Part shown: one piece after another, positions 22,064-27,963 of the stretch | Numbering within the stretch: position 1 is the first letter of the stretch | Layout of the letters: every line of letters begins with the position of its first letter | Assembly: GCA_965656605.1 (NCBI GenBank) | Contig: CBFHLC010000027.1 | Span: 1 to 28,700 of the forward strand | Direction: 5' to 3' | Length of the DNA: 28,700 nucleotides | Origin: Litorivicinus sp965656605 | Lineage (GTDB): Bacteria; Pseudomonadota; Gammaproteobacteria; Pseudomonadales; Litorivicinaceae | Made by a program: the position numbers and the translations under genes | Notes under the pieces: generated by a model | The model's input: the letters and a program-made list of their open reading frames with translations, nothing else | Database searches by the model: none | Told to the model about the DNA's origin: nothing

Positions 22064-22160
22064 ACCATCTCCCGGGCTTTTATCCCGCCGTGTAACCTCA
22101 CTTGAGGTCGAGTGCTCTCGGACCAGTCGCTGAAAGACAGCCGGAACCCTAGCGCTCTAT
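22064..22160 (-). promoter_or_regulatory. Guanidine-I (ykkC class) riboswitch
   Basis: Read on the minus strand, the leader contains the conserved ykkC blocks in order: CTAGGGTTCCGG (22152-22141), a GCTG/CAGC hairpin, ACTGGTCCGAGAG (22127-22115), an ACCTCA/TGAGGT hairpin (22109-22096), and the block ACACGGCGGGA followed by AAAAGCCCGGGAGA (22093-22068). These blocks are the diagnostic features of the guanidine-binding ykkC aptamer, which turns on genes when guanidine binds. It begins at the predicted transcription start and ends about 50 bases before the binding-protein ATG. No T-tract terminator follows; a CACG/CGTG hairpin and GAGGTG suggest control of translation, but the mechanism is unproven. 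Confidence 0.93.
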
Positions 22161-22166
22161 TACTAA

Positions 22167-22196
22167 ATTGTATTGACGTATTACCGATCACGTCAA
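22167..22196 (-). promoter_or_regulatory. Sigma-70 promoter of the guanidine operon
   Basis: On the minus strand TTGACG (22196-22191), 18 bases of spacer and TACAAT (22172-22167) form a strong sigma-70 promoter. Transcription would start near 22160, the first base of the riboswitch. An inverted repeat lies between the -35 and -10 (see next entry). Confidence 0.85.
22174..22195. promoter_or_regulatory. Inverted repeat TGACGT-N10-ACGTCA within the promoter spacer
   Basis: TGACGT and ACGTCA, perfect inverted six-base arms with a ten-base spacer, fall between the -35 and -10 boxes of the guanidine operon promoter. A repressor site in this position would block polymerase. No matching regulator gene is in the island; the site is a candidate only. 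Confidence 0.45.
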
Positions 22197-22442
22197 AATT
22201 CTAGTTAGCAAAACTCGTGCCGAAGCCTTAGTTCGGTTTGATGAGGCTTTACACCCGCGGCTGTAACGTCAAATTGCGCCAAGTCGGTGCGGGACTCAGT
22301 TGCAGGGCGCTCGTTTGGTGCACTGAAACTGTCTCAGGAAGCAAGTAGTCGCCGCAAATGTAAAACTGCCCCGCCTATGGCAACTGAAAATTGGCCCACC
22401 TGAGGGCACCATGACCGCTTAATCATTCAGAAGGCGGTCGTC
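22197..22442. other. Operon upstream region and left end of an IS21-type element
   Basis: 246 bases without a gene. The first part holds only a CCGAA/TTCGG mini-hairpin. From about 22359 the sequence shows similar motifs in tandem, TGTAAAACTGCCCC (22359) and TGAAAATTGGCCCACC (about 22385), resembling the multiple terminal repeats of IS21-family ends. A GACCGC/GCGGTC inverted repeat (about 22411-22437) directly precedes the istA start. The IS junction is therefore about 160 bases upstream of the operon promoter. Confidence 0.5.
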
Positions 22443-23120
22443 ATGTTGAATCAGGTGCAATTTGTGGAGATTCATGTGTTAAACCGCCAAGGTAAAAGCA
22501 TAAGAGAGATCGCTCGGAATCTGGGTGTCTCGAGAAACACCGTCAGAAAACATTTTCGGCGCGCTTTACATGAGCAGCCTTCTTACAAACCGCGGCTCGG
22601 AGCGAGCTAGTCTGCTGGATCCATACAACGCGTATTTGAAGGATCGAGTGCAGGCTGAGCATCCGAATTGGATTCCAGCAACGGTGTTGATGCGGGAAAT
22701 CCAATATCAAGGTTTCACTGGCAGCTACTCAATTCATAAAAAATATATGGCCGGATTCCGGCCGCCTAAGGTGGTGGAAGCCGACAATCGGTTTGAAACC
22801 GCGCCAGGCAAACAGCTTCATGTTGATTTCACAACTATTCGGCGCGGCAGAGGCCCAGTGAAAGCGTTAGTGGCCACGATGGGCTATAGCCGATCATCGT
22901 TTGTACGATTTTATCGACGGGAGCGTTAGAACGACTGGCTGGATGACATTGAACTGGCCTTTCATCACTTTGGTGGAGTCCCTGAAGAACTTCTGTTCGA
23001 TAACGCTAAGTGCATCATGCTCAATCGCAATGCCTACGGTCCTGGTGGGCACCAATGGAATCCTGAGCTTCTGTCACTGGCTGGTTTTTATGAGTTTCTG
23101 CCCAGGGCTTGCCGTCCTTA
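22443..23120 (+). pseudogene. istA: IS21-family transposase istA, frameshifted and truncated
   Basis: It starts MLNQVQFVEIHVLNRQGKSIREIARNLGVSRNTVRKHFRRA, the IstA helix-turn-helix. Frame 0 stops at 22608-22610, but the protein continues in the +1 frame (ERASLLDPYNAYLKDRVQAEHPNWIPATVLMREIQYQGF, then GKQLHVDFTTIRRGRGPVKALVATMGYSR, with the first DDE Asp). An in-frame TAG at 22927-22929 interrupts FYRRER*NDWLDDIELAFHHFGGVPEELLFDNAKCIMLNRNAYGPGGHQW (second catalytic Asp). It ends at FLPRACRPY, where normally AKTKGKVER follows, with the catalytic Glu lost. istB is absent. Three independent lesions make it inactive. Confidence 0.85.
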
Positions 23121-23484
23121 TGTAATCCCCCCGTTTTTAACGGGGCTTATTCATAGAGCTTAGGCTGCCTTCATCAGCCAACGCGGCGGTACGCCGCCAA
23201 TAGCTGAGTTGGGTCGTTCTGCCGTTTTGCTGTGGCGTGTGCGTATGGGGCGTGATGAACTTCTATTTAATGCCATAGTTGCGGCACGGTGACAGTGAAG
23301 CGGCGGGATGTGAAAACCAATCCGTTGTCCGATCTCAGTGTGAGTGGATCGTCACAGTTTGTCTCGGTCAGAGCTAAAAAGATTGGGGGGCGGTGGAAAA
23401 TCTAGGGCGTTAGATAGGGCATTAGGTTATTCTTGGGAAAGAATTTAAAACAGTAAATCAATAGGTTAGCGGCGCTTGGTAACC
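23121..23484. other. Insertion-sequence debris and gene-less segment up to attR
   Basis: 364 bases with no gene. The istA frame is cut at 23120/23121 by TGTAATCCCCCCG, followed by a perfect CCCCGTT/AACGGGG hairpin (23129-23145), which looks like the terminus of another IS. Immediately after, the minus strand encodes NSAIGGVPPRWLMKAA before a stop, a plausible but unconfirmed transposase C-terminus. The rest (about 23280-23484) is unrecognised. Confidence 0.45.
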
Positions 23485-23503
23485 AGTCCTCTCCTGGGCA
23501 CCA
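23485..23503 (+). repeat. attR core: duplicate of the tRNA-Leu(CAG) 3' end
   Basis: AGTCCTCTCCTGGGCACCA, identical to the last 19 bases of tRNA-Leu(CAG) at 11804-11822, with no D-arm or anticodon arm upstream, so it is not a tRNA gene. It is followed after eight bases by a good terminator hairpin, which is what should stand after the tRNA in an island-free chromosome. Confidence 0.85.
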
Positions 23504-23560
23504 AAACTCTAAAAAGGGTCGGTTTAATCACCGGCCCTTTTGCGTTTCTGGGTTGGGTGA
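23488..23560 (+). repeat. Tandem unit 1: tRNA end, terminator and eamA tail
   Basis: 73 bases repeated 150 bases later at 23638-23710 with about five mismatches by eye. The unit runs from the tRNA acceptor end (CCTCTCCTGGGCACCA) through the terminator hairpin to CTGGGTTGGGTGA. It contains the current stop codon of eamA. Confidence 0.88.
23512..23541 (+). terminator. Bidirectional terminator (ancestral tRNA-Leu(CAG) terminator)
   Basis: AAAAGGGTCGGT (23512-23523) pairs with ACCGGCCCTTTT (23530-23541), twelve pairs with one G-U, around TTAATC. It ends with a T run on the plus strand and, read in reverse, on the minus strand. The eamA stop (complement of 23524-23526) is in the loop. The copy at 23662-23691 has a broken T run and is probably weaker. 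Confidence 0.8.
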
Positions 23561-24588
23561 ACGGCATGCAGCGCCAGGGAGGACTCCCGGCCTCGCGCAC
23601 AGCGCTTGGCGTTCGCAGGCTCGAAGGCCCTGCTCACCCTCTCCTGGGCACCAAAACTCTTAAAAGGGTTGGTTAAATCACCGGCCCTGTTGCTTTTCTG
23701 GGTTGGGTGAATCACCGCAGCCCGTTGCCGAGTACGCATCAATACGGCCGCAGATCCAATCACTAGGACTCCGCCCAATAAAGTATTCCAGCTCGCGCTC
23801 TCACCCAGCAGCCAGACCGACACGCTAATAGCGACGATGGGCTCTAACGTGCATAGAGTCGCAGAATCCAATGAGCCAATCGCGCGGGTTCCCAGCATTA
23901 AAAGACCGATCGGTATTAAGCCTGCAAAAATGGATAGGCTGACCGCGACACTCCAGCTATACAGACTGGCGGGAAGTTCTGCGCCGCGCACCCCAACAAT
24001 CATGAACATGACAACACTGGCGCCCGCCATGAGTGCCGCGAGCGATAGCGTATCGTCTAGCGGCGGGACGTAATGAGTTTTGTAGATCAGCGCGCCGGCG
24101 TAACTAAAGCCTGCCAGCAACGCCCAAGCAATACCGGTTACGCCCGATTCATCCCATTGAACGTCGACAGCCAGTGCAAGGCCGGCCAGAGCGCTCAGCA
24201 TCGCGGTGATTTGAATGGGGCGCAGTTGGATACGCAAAACAATCAGGCTGTACAAAGTGACCATCAGCGGGAAACTAAAAAATAAGATAACCGCCAGCCC
24301 GAAACCAATCTCAAATCCGGCTTGGTAGTAGCCAACACCAGCACCGACAAAGCCCAACCCCAATAGGCTGTGGCGGATCAGGTGTCGAAGGGGCGCGCCA
24401 CGCACTCCACCGCGCATCGCAAACCAGCCCGCCAGTAACAGGGCGGGGACGGTATAGCGAATCAGATTCAACGCGTAGGCGTCGACGTTCGCTTGTTTGA
24501 GGGCCTCGCCGAACAAAGGCTGGATCCCGAAGAAGAAGGCTGAAATCAGCACCAAGCTGGCGCCTGCGCCATAGGAAAATGTTGTCAT
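23524..24588 (-). CDS. EamA-family (DMT) permease with a repeat-derived C-terminal extension
   Basis: 354 residues. Residues 1-290 show the two five-helix EamA halves (LVLISAFFFGIQPLFGEALKQANVDAYALNLIRYTVPALLLAGWF; YAGALIYKTHYVPPLDDTLSLAALMAG; ATLCTLEPIVAISVSVWLLGESASWNTLLGGVLVIGSAAVLM). EamA proteins are inner-membrane drug/metabolite transporters, often exporters; substrate unknown. The family usually has about 300 residues. Here the last 50 codons are an extension: HPTQKSNRAGD at about 294-304 is followed by a second HPTQKRKRAGD at the end, because the stop in tandem unit 2 changed to Leu and reading continues to the equivalent stop in unit 1. No clear ribosome binding site precedes ATG 24588. 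Confidence 0.88.
   Translation of the reverse strand: MTTFSYGAGASLVLISAFFFGIQPLFGEALKQANVDAYALNLIRYTVPALLLAGWFAMRGGVRGAPLRHLIRHSLLGLGFVGAGVGYYQAGFEIGFGLAVILFFSFPLMVTLYSLIVLRIQLRPIQITAMLSALAGLALAVDVQWDESGVTGIAWALLAGFSYAGALIYKTHYVPPLDDTLSLAALMAGASVVMFMIVGVRGAELPASLYSWSVAVSLSIFAGLIPIGLLMLGTRAIGSLDSATLCTLEPIVAISVSVWLLGESASWNTLLGGVLVIGSAAVLMRTRQRAAVIHPTQKSNRAGDLTNPFKSFGAQERVSRAFEPANAKRCARGRESSLALHAVHPTQKRKRAGD
23638..23710 (+). repeat. Tandem unit 2: tRNA end, decayed terminator, ancestral eamA stop
   Basis: The second copy of the 73-base unit. It includes a third occurrence of the tRNA-end core (CCTCTCCTGGGCACCA, 23638-23653). The position equivalent to the current eamA stop, complement of 23674-23676, reads TTA (Leu) instead of TAA on the minus strand. 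Confidence 0.88.
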
Positions 24589-24608
24589 AAAACGAGGATC
24601 GTTTATTT

Positions 24609-24641
24609 CCGCTGGCGACTCTTTCGCAATAGCGCCAGCGG
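24609..24641 (-). other. Stem-loop in the eamA leader
   Basis: CCGCTGGCG (24609-24617) and CGCCAGCGG (24633-24641) form a perfect nine-pair stem around a 15-base loop, 20 bases upstream of the eamA ATG. No T run follows in either direction, so it may influence translation or RNA stability rather than terminate. Function unknown. Confidence 0.5.
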
Positions 24642-24725
24642 GCCTTCTACCGCCGACCTAGTCTGTCAGTCTGATGTCGCAGGCGGGCTAAATTTTGCAA
24701 ACTATGACCTAAACAAGGAGCCTTT

Positions 24726-24914
24726 ATGGAAGTCTTACTAATCCCGATTTTGATTTGCGCAGTGCTGTTGTTGCTGTTGATCAAAGGCGTTGTCAAAACC
24801 TTTAAGCGTCAGCCGATTGTGGCCATTCTGTGCATCATCTTTTTGTTGCCTGTCTATGTCGTGTGGGCGTTTGTTGAACTATTCACAGGTGATATTCGGC
24901 CCAGCCTCAGTTAG
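24726..24914 (+). CDS. Small two-TM membrane protein
   Basis: 62 residues: MEVLLIPILICAVLLLLLIKGV, then the basic turn VKTFKRQP, IVAILCIIFLLPVYVVWAFVELFTGDI and a short tail. Two membrane helices with a positive cytoplasmic loop. AAGGAG lies five bases before the ATG, a strong sign of translation. It ends 26 bases before the likely dctB start in the same direction, so it may be the first gene of that transcript. It is not a known Dct component and I do not recognise the family. Confidence 0.75.
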   Translation: MEVLLIPILICAVLLLLLIKGVVKTFKRQPIVAILCIIFLLPVYVVWAFVELFTGDIRPSLS

Positions 24915-24940
24915 TTCACGCATTGCGGTACACTTTCGCG

Positions 24941-26530
24941 ATGCCACCTAGCCTTTCTTCCATTACCTTGCGCCGGCGCCTTGCGATTGAATTGCTGGCG
25001 CTGGTGACGATTGTTGCGACCGCTATCGCTGCCTTATACGACGCAGGCCGCGCCCGTGACGAGGCATTGCAAATTGCTCGGGTGGACTCACAACTGCAGT
25101 CCTTAGCATTGCAGTCAGTGCTCGATAGATACCGGGGGCTACCTGAAATTTGGTCGCGCGAGCCGACCTTAGTGCGCGCGGTCCAACTTAAGGATCGAGC
25201 GGTCTTGTCCCGTCGGGGACAGCAGCTCACCTACTTGTCAGGCGCGTATGCAACGGGATTTTTCGATGCTCAGGGTCAGCTGATCAGCTGGTCTGATCGT
25301 AATTCGGTCTCTCCACCTTTTGTTCATCTGCCGGATCAGCTGCGTACTCCCGCGTTACAGCAGCGTTTGGGTCGCCTATTTGTTCAGCACAATAACCGCC
25401 CGCTGTATGCCTTCGCCAGTGGGGTAGGGCGCCAAGGTGTTGTGGTCGTGATGGTCGATTTGACTGCGATTCAAGAGCAGTGGGGATTGTTGACTCATCC
25501 GGTGGCAGTAGTTGATCAGACGGGGCAGGTCATTTTGTCGAATCAGGCTCAGTGGATTGGTGACCCTTTGGATGTGCCGGCGGATTGGGTCAGTACGCGT
25601 CAGCGTCTGTCCGTTGAGGGCTGGCAGTTGGTGTCGTTGTCCTCGGTTGATCTGCAGCGGATTTGGGTCGTGGTGGCGCTGGGGCTGACCAGTGGAATAT
25701 TGTTGTGGGGCCTGATGTCGCGCGGTTTTCGTCGCCAGCTGGTCGAGGTGCGGGATCAGCGATTGCGTCAGGCCGACGCACTTCGCCTGGAGCGCCAAGT
25801 GAAGGCTCGAACTCGAGAGCTCGAATTGGCGCAGGCCTCACAGATTCAAACCGCAAAGCTGGCCGCGATCGGGCAGATGTCGACCACCCTAGCTCACGAA
25901 TACAACCAGCCCATCGCGACGATTCAGACGTATGCCGAAAACGCTCAGCAGTTTCTGCAACGGGATCAAGTGGAGCCGGTGCGTGACAACTTGCAGCACA
26001 TCGTGCGCCAAGCCCAGCGAATGGGGACGCTGTCGAAAACGCTGCTGACCTTCGCCCGCCGGCCAGACGCGGAGCACTCGATGGTTGGCTGGCAAGCTAC
26101 ACTGAGCGAGGCACTCATTCTGTTGAAGCCTCGCCTGGATCAGCAAAATGTTCAGGTCGAGGTCACGGGCGTCGAGGCGCAAGTGTGGGCCGGGCCGGTG
26201 CGTTTGACTCAGGTCTGGTTGAATCTATTGACCAATGCGTTAGATGCGTTGCGCGAAACGCCAAACGGGCATATCCAAATTCGCTATGACGCGATGGGCG
26301 TCGTGGAGTTTCGCGACAATGGGCCCGGCATTGCATCGGATGTCCAGCGCACGCTGTTTGAGCCCTTTGTGACCACCAAGCCCGCAGGCTCGGGATTGGG
26401 GCTTGGGCTGGCGCTGGTGCGTGACTTGATGCGTCAATTTCAAGGCGACATTGAATGTGTCGACGCCACCCAAGGCGCATGTTTTAAACTGACCTTCTTA
26501 GATCAGCCACCGCAGGAGTCGGCCGTTTGA
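24941..26530 (+). CDS. dctB: C4-dicarboxylate sensor histidine kinase DctB
   Basis: 529 residues from ATG 24941; a TTG at 24923 is in frame but adds nothing recognisable. There is a first TM (about 13-32), a periplasmic Cache-type sensor domain (to about 240) and a second TM (about 243-260). A coiled coil (RDQRLRQADALRLERQVKARTRELELAQ) leads to HisKA with phosphorylated H319 in TTLAHEYNQPIATIQTYAENA, the DctB-type H box. The N box is NLLTNALDAL, then DNGPGI and FEPFVTTKPAGSGLGLGLAL. DctB senses succinate, malate or fumarate and phosphorylates DctD. Its TGA overlaps the dctD start. The neighbouring dctP with a sigma-54-type promoter supports the assignment. Confidence 0.92.
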   Translation: MPPSLSSITLRRRLAIELLALVTIVATAIAALYDAGRARDEALQIARVDSQLQSLALQSVLDRYRGLPEIWSREPTLVRAVQLKDRAVLSRRGQQLTYLSGAYATGFFDAQGQLISWSDRNSVSPPFVHLPDQLRTPALQQRLGRLFVQHNNRPLYAFASGVGRQGVVVVMVDLTAIQEQWGLLTHPVAVVDQTGQVILSNQAQWIGDPLDVPADWVSTRQRLSVEGWQLVSLSSVDLQRIWVVVALGLTSGILLWGLMSRGFRRQLVEVRDQRLRQADALRLERQVKARTRELELAQASQIQTAKLAAIGQMSTTLAHEYNQPIATIQTYAENAQQFLQRDQVEPVRDNLQHIVRQAQRMGTLSKTLLTFARRPDAEHSMVGWQATLSEALILLKPRLDQQNVQVEVTGVEAQVWAGPVRLTQVWLNLLTNALDALRETPNGHIQIRYDAMGVVEFRDNGPGIASDVQRTLFEPFVTTKPAGSGLGLGLALVRDLMRQFQGDIECVDATQGACFKLTFLDQPPQESAV

Positions 26531-27843
26531 TTCAGCCCACCGTATATCTCGTCGATGATGATGTAGACCTATCACAGGCGCTTGCCCAATCGTTGATGCT
26601 AGAGGGTATTAAAGTTGAGGTTTTTAATCGGCCCAGCGCGGTTCTTAGCAAGCTAAAACGCGATAGCTACAGTGTGGTGTTGACCGATTACCTGATGCCG
26701 CAAATGGACGGTTTCGAGTTGCTGGCGCGTATTCAAGAGCTCGATTCGGTCTATCCCGTGGTAATGATGACCGGCCACGGTGATGTGCCCATGGCGGTCC
26801 GTGCGATGCAGGCGGGCGTTCACGACTTCATTGAAAAACCGTGCTCGTCGGCGCAACTGACCCGTGTGCTGAACAACGCGATTGAGCGTCGGCGCCTAAC
26901 ATTAGAGAACCGGGCATTAAGGGCTGAGCTGGCCGCGTCCGATGATCTGGATTCTCGATTGGTGGGCTCTCATCAATCCATGGTGCAGCTAAAAGAGCGG
27001 CTACGAGTTTCGGCTGAGGCGGGTGTCGACTCGTTAATCATTGGGCAGACCGGAACCGGCAAAGAAGTGGTGGCCCGTGCGCTTCACGATTTTGGTCGGC
27101 GCAAGCAGGCACCTTTTGTGGCGATCAATTGTGCCGCGATCCCCTCCGAGATGATTGAATCTGAGTTGTTCGGTCACGTGGCTGGCGCCTTCACCGGCGC
27201 GATAGCCTCGCGCGAGGGACGTCTGCAACACGCGCAGGGCGGCACGGTATTTCTGGATGAGTTGGAGTCCATGCCGCTGGATTTGCAAGCCAAGTTGCTG
27301 CGAGTGATCGAAAATCGCACGGTAGAGCCGCTTGGGTCGAATCAGCAAATTCAGCTGGATGTCACCTTTGTCGGTGCCATCGCGCAACGTCCCGATCAGG
27401 GGGCGCAGATTCGAGAGGATCTGTATTACCGTCTGAACGTGGTCGAGCTGGAGTTGTTGCCGCTGGCGGCTCGTCAGTCAGATATACCCGAGTTGTTCTA
27501 CCACCTAGCGCGCGAAGCGCGCGGCAAGTTCCGCCGTGAAATCCCAGACCTAAGCCCAGAACTTGAGGCCCAATTAATGGCCTATGCATGGCCGGGTAAT
27601 ATCCGTGAGCTGCGCAACGTAGCCGAGCGGTTCGTGCTGGGGTTGTGGCAGGGCTTCCAAGAGATCGAAGCCGCCCCGGTGGGAACCCTCGCCGAGCAAC
27701 TGGCGGCGTACGAGCGGCGAATCATTGAACGAACTTTACTCGCGCACAGCCATCAGATGAAAGGCACCTACGAGGCCTTGGGGCTATCGCGCAAAGGGCT
27801 GTACGACAAAATTCAGCGCTTGGGCATTGAGCTACCCCAGTAA
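26527..27843 (+). CDS. dctD: Sigma-54-dependent response regulator DctD
   Basis: 438 residues from TTG 26527, overlapping the dctB stop by three bases. The receiver domain has phosphoacceptor D54 (SVVLTDYLMPQMDGFELL) and K104 (FIEKP). The AAA+ domain has Walker A GQTGTGKE (173-180), the sigma-54-contacting GAFTGA loop (220-225), Walker B TVFLDELESM and R fingers (REDLYYRLNV). The C-terminal Fis-type helix-turn-helix is QMKGTYEALGLSRKGLYDKIQRLGI. Phosphorylated DctD opens sigma-54 promoters of dicarboxylate transporter genes. The sequence downstream has such a promoter and a palindrome suitable as its binding site. Confidence 0.94.
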   Translation: MIQPTVYLVDDDVDLSQALAQSLMLEGIKVEVFNRPSAVLSKLKRDSYSVVLTDYLMPQMDGFELLARIQELDSVYPVVMMTGHGDVPMAVRAMQAGVHDFIEKPCSSAQLTRVLNNAIERRRLTLENRALRAELAASDDLDSRLVGSHQSMVQLKERLRVSAEAGVDSLIIGQTGTGKEVVARALHDFGRRKQAPFVAINCAAIPSEMIESELFGHVAGAFTGAIASREGRLQHAQGGTVFLDELESMPLDLQAKLLRVIENRTVEPLGSNQQIQLDVTFVGAIAQRPDQGAQIREDLYYRLNVVELELLPLAARQSDIPELFYHLAREARGKFRREIPDLSPELEAQLMAYAWPGNIRELRNVAERFVLGLWQGFQEIEAAPVGTLAEQLAAYERRIIERTLLAHSHQMKGTYEALGLSRKGLYDKIQRLGIELPQ

Positions 27844-27851
27844 TTTTGAAA

Positions 27852-27871
27852 ATGGGTAGCTGGCTACCCAT
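27852..27871. promoter_or_regulatory. Palindrome upstream of dctP, candidate DctD site
   Basis: ATGGGTAGCTGGCTACCCAT has perfect nine-base arms around TG. Its centre is about 65 bases upstream of the expected dctP transcription start. It has no T run, so a terminator is unlikely; position upstream of a sigma-54 promoter suggests an activator site for DctD. Binding is inferred. Confidence 0.55.
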
Positions 27872-27898
27872 CAGGGCGAAACTCCGGTGCTTCTAGGC

Positions 27899-27914
27899 TG
27901 GCATGAGCTTTGCT
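27899..27914 (+). promoter_or_regulatory. Sigma-54 (RpoN) promoter of dctP
   Basis: TGGCATGAGCTTTGCT matches the -24/-12 consensus TGGCAC-N5-TTGCW with one mismatch (T for C) and exact spacing. It starts 65 bases before the dctP ATG. Together with DctD it fits the known control of dicarboxylate uptake genes. Confidence 0.85.
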
Positions 27915-27963
27915 GTGCACAGGCCACTGCGTGCTACGCAGCCATAAAAATTAGGAGTTACAC

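Larger units (their letters stand above)
11823..23503. mobile_element. tRNA-Leu-integrated genomic island carrying a guanidine catabolism operon
   Basis: Bounded by identical 19-base tRNA 3' ends (11804-11822 and 23485-23503). Contents from left to right: an integrase-like N-terminal fragment; a gene-poor scar; a seven-gene minus-strand operon with guanidine-I riboswitch and promoter; an IS21-type istA remnant; further IS-like debris. A hairpin matching a tRNA terminator lies immediately outside the right repeat, as expected if the island entered between the tRNA and its terminator. The mobility genes appear broken, so the island is probably fixed. The base composition of several stretches looks more AT-rich than the flanks by eye; this was not computed across the element. 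Confidence 0.82.

Noticed and set aside
22927..22929. Programmed stop-codon readthrough or frameshifting in istA
   Set aside because: The gene also lacks its 3' part with the catalytic Glu and has no istB, so random decay explains the lesions.
23485..23503. A third tRNA-Leu gene
   Set aside because: Only the T-arm 3' strand, acceptor end and CCA are present; no D-arm, anticodon arm or 5' acceptor strand precedes it.
23476..23676. 66-codon plus-strand frame in the tandem repeats
   Set aside because: It runs through a tRNA-end repeat and terminator hairpin and simply repeats the duplicated sequence; no ribosome binding site.
27852..27871. Rho-independent terminator after dctD
   Set aside because: The hairpin is perfect but is followed by CAGGGCG without a T run; a regulatory site upstream of the sigma-54 promoter fits better, although a partial terminator role is possible.
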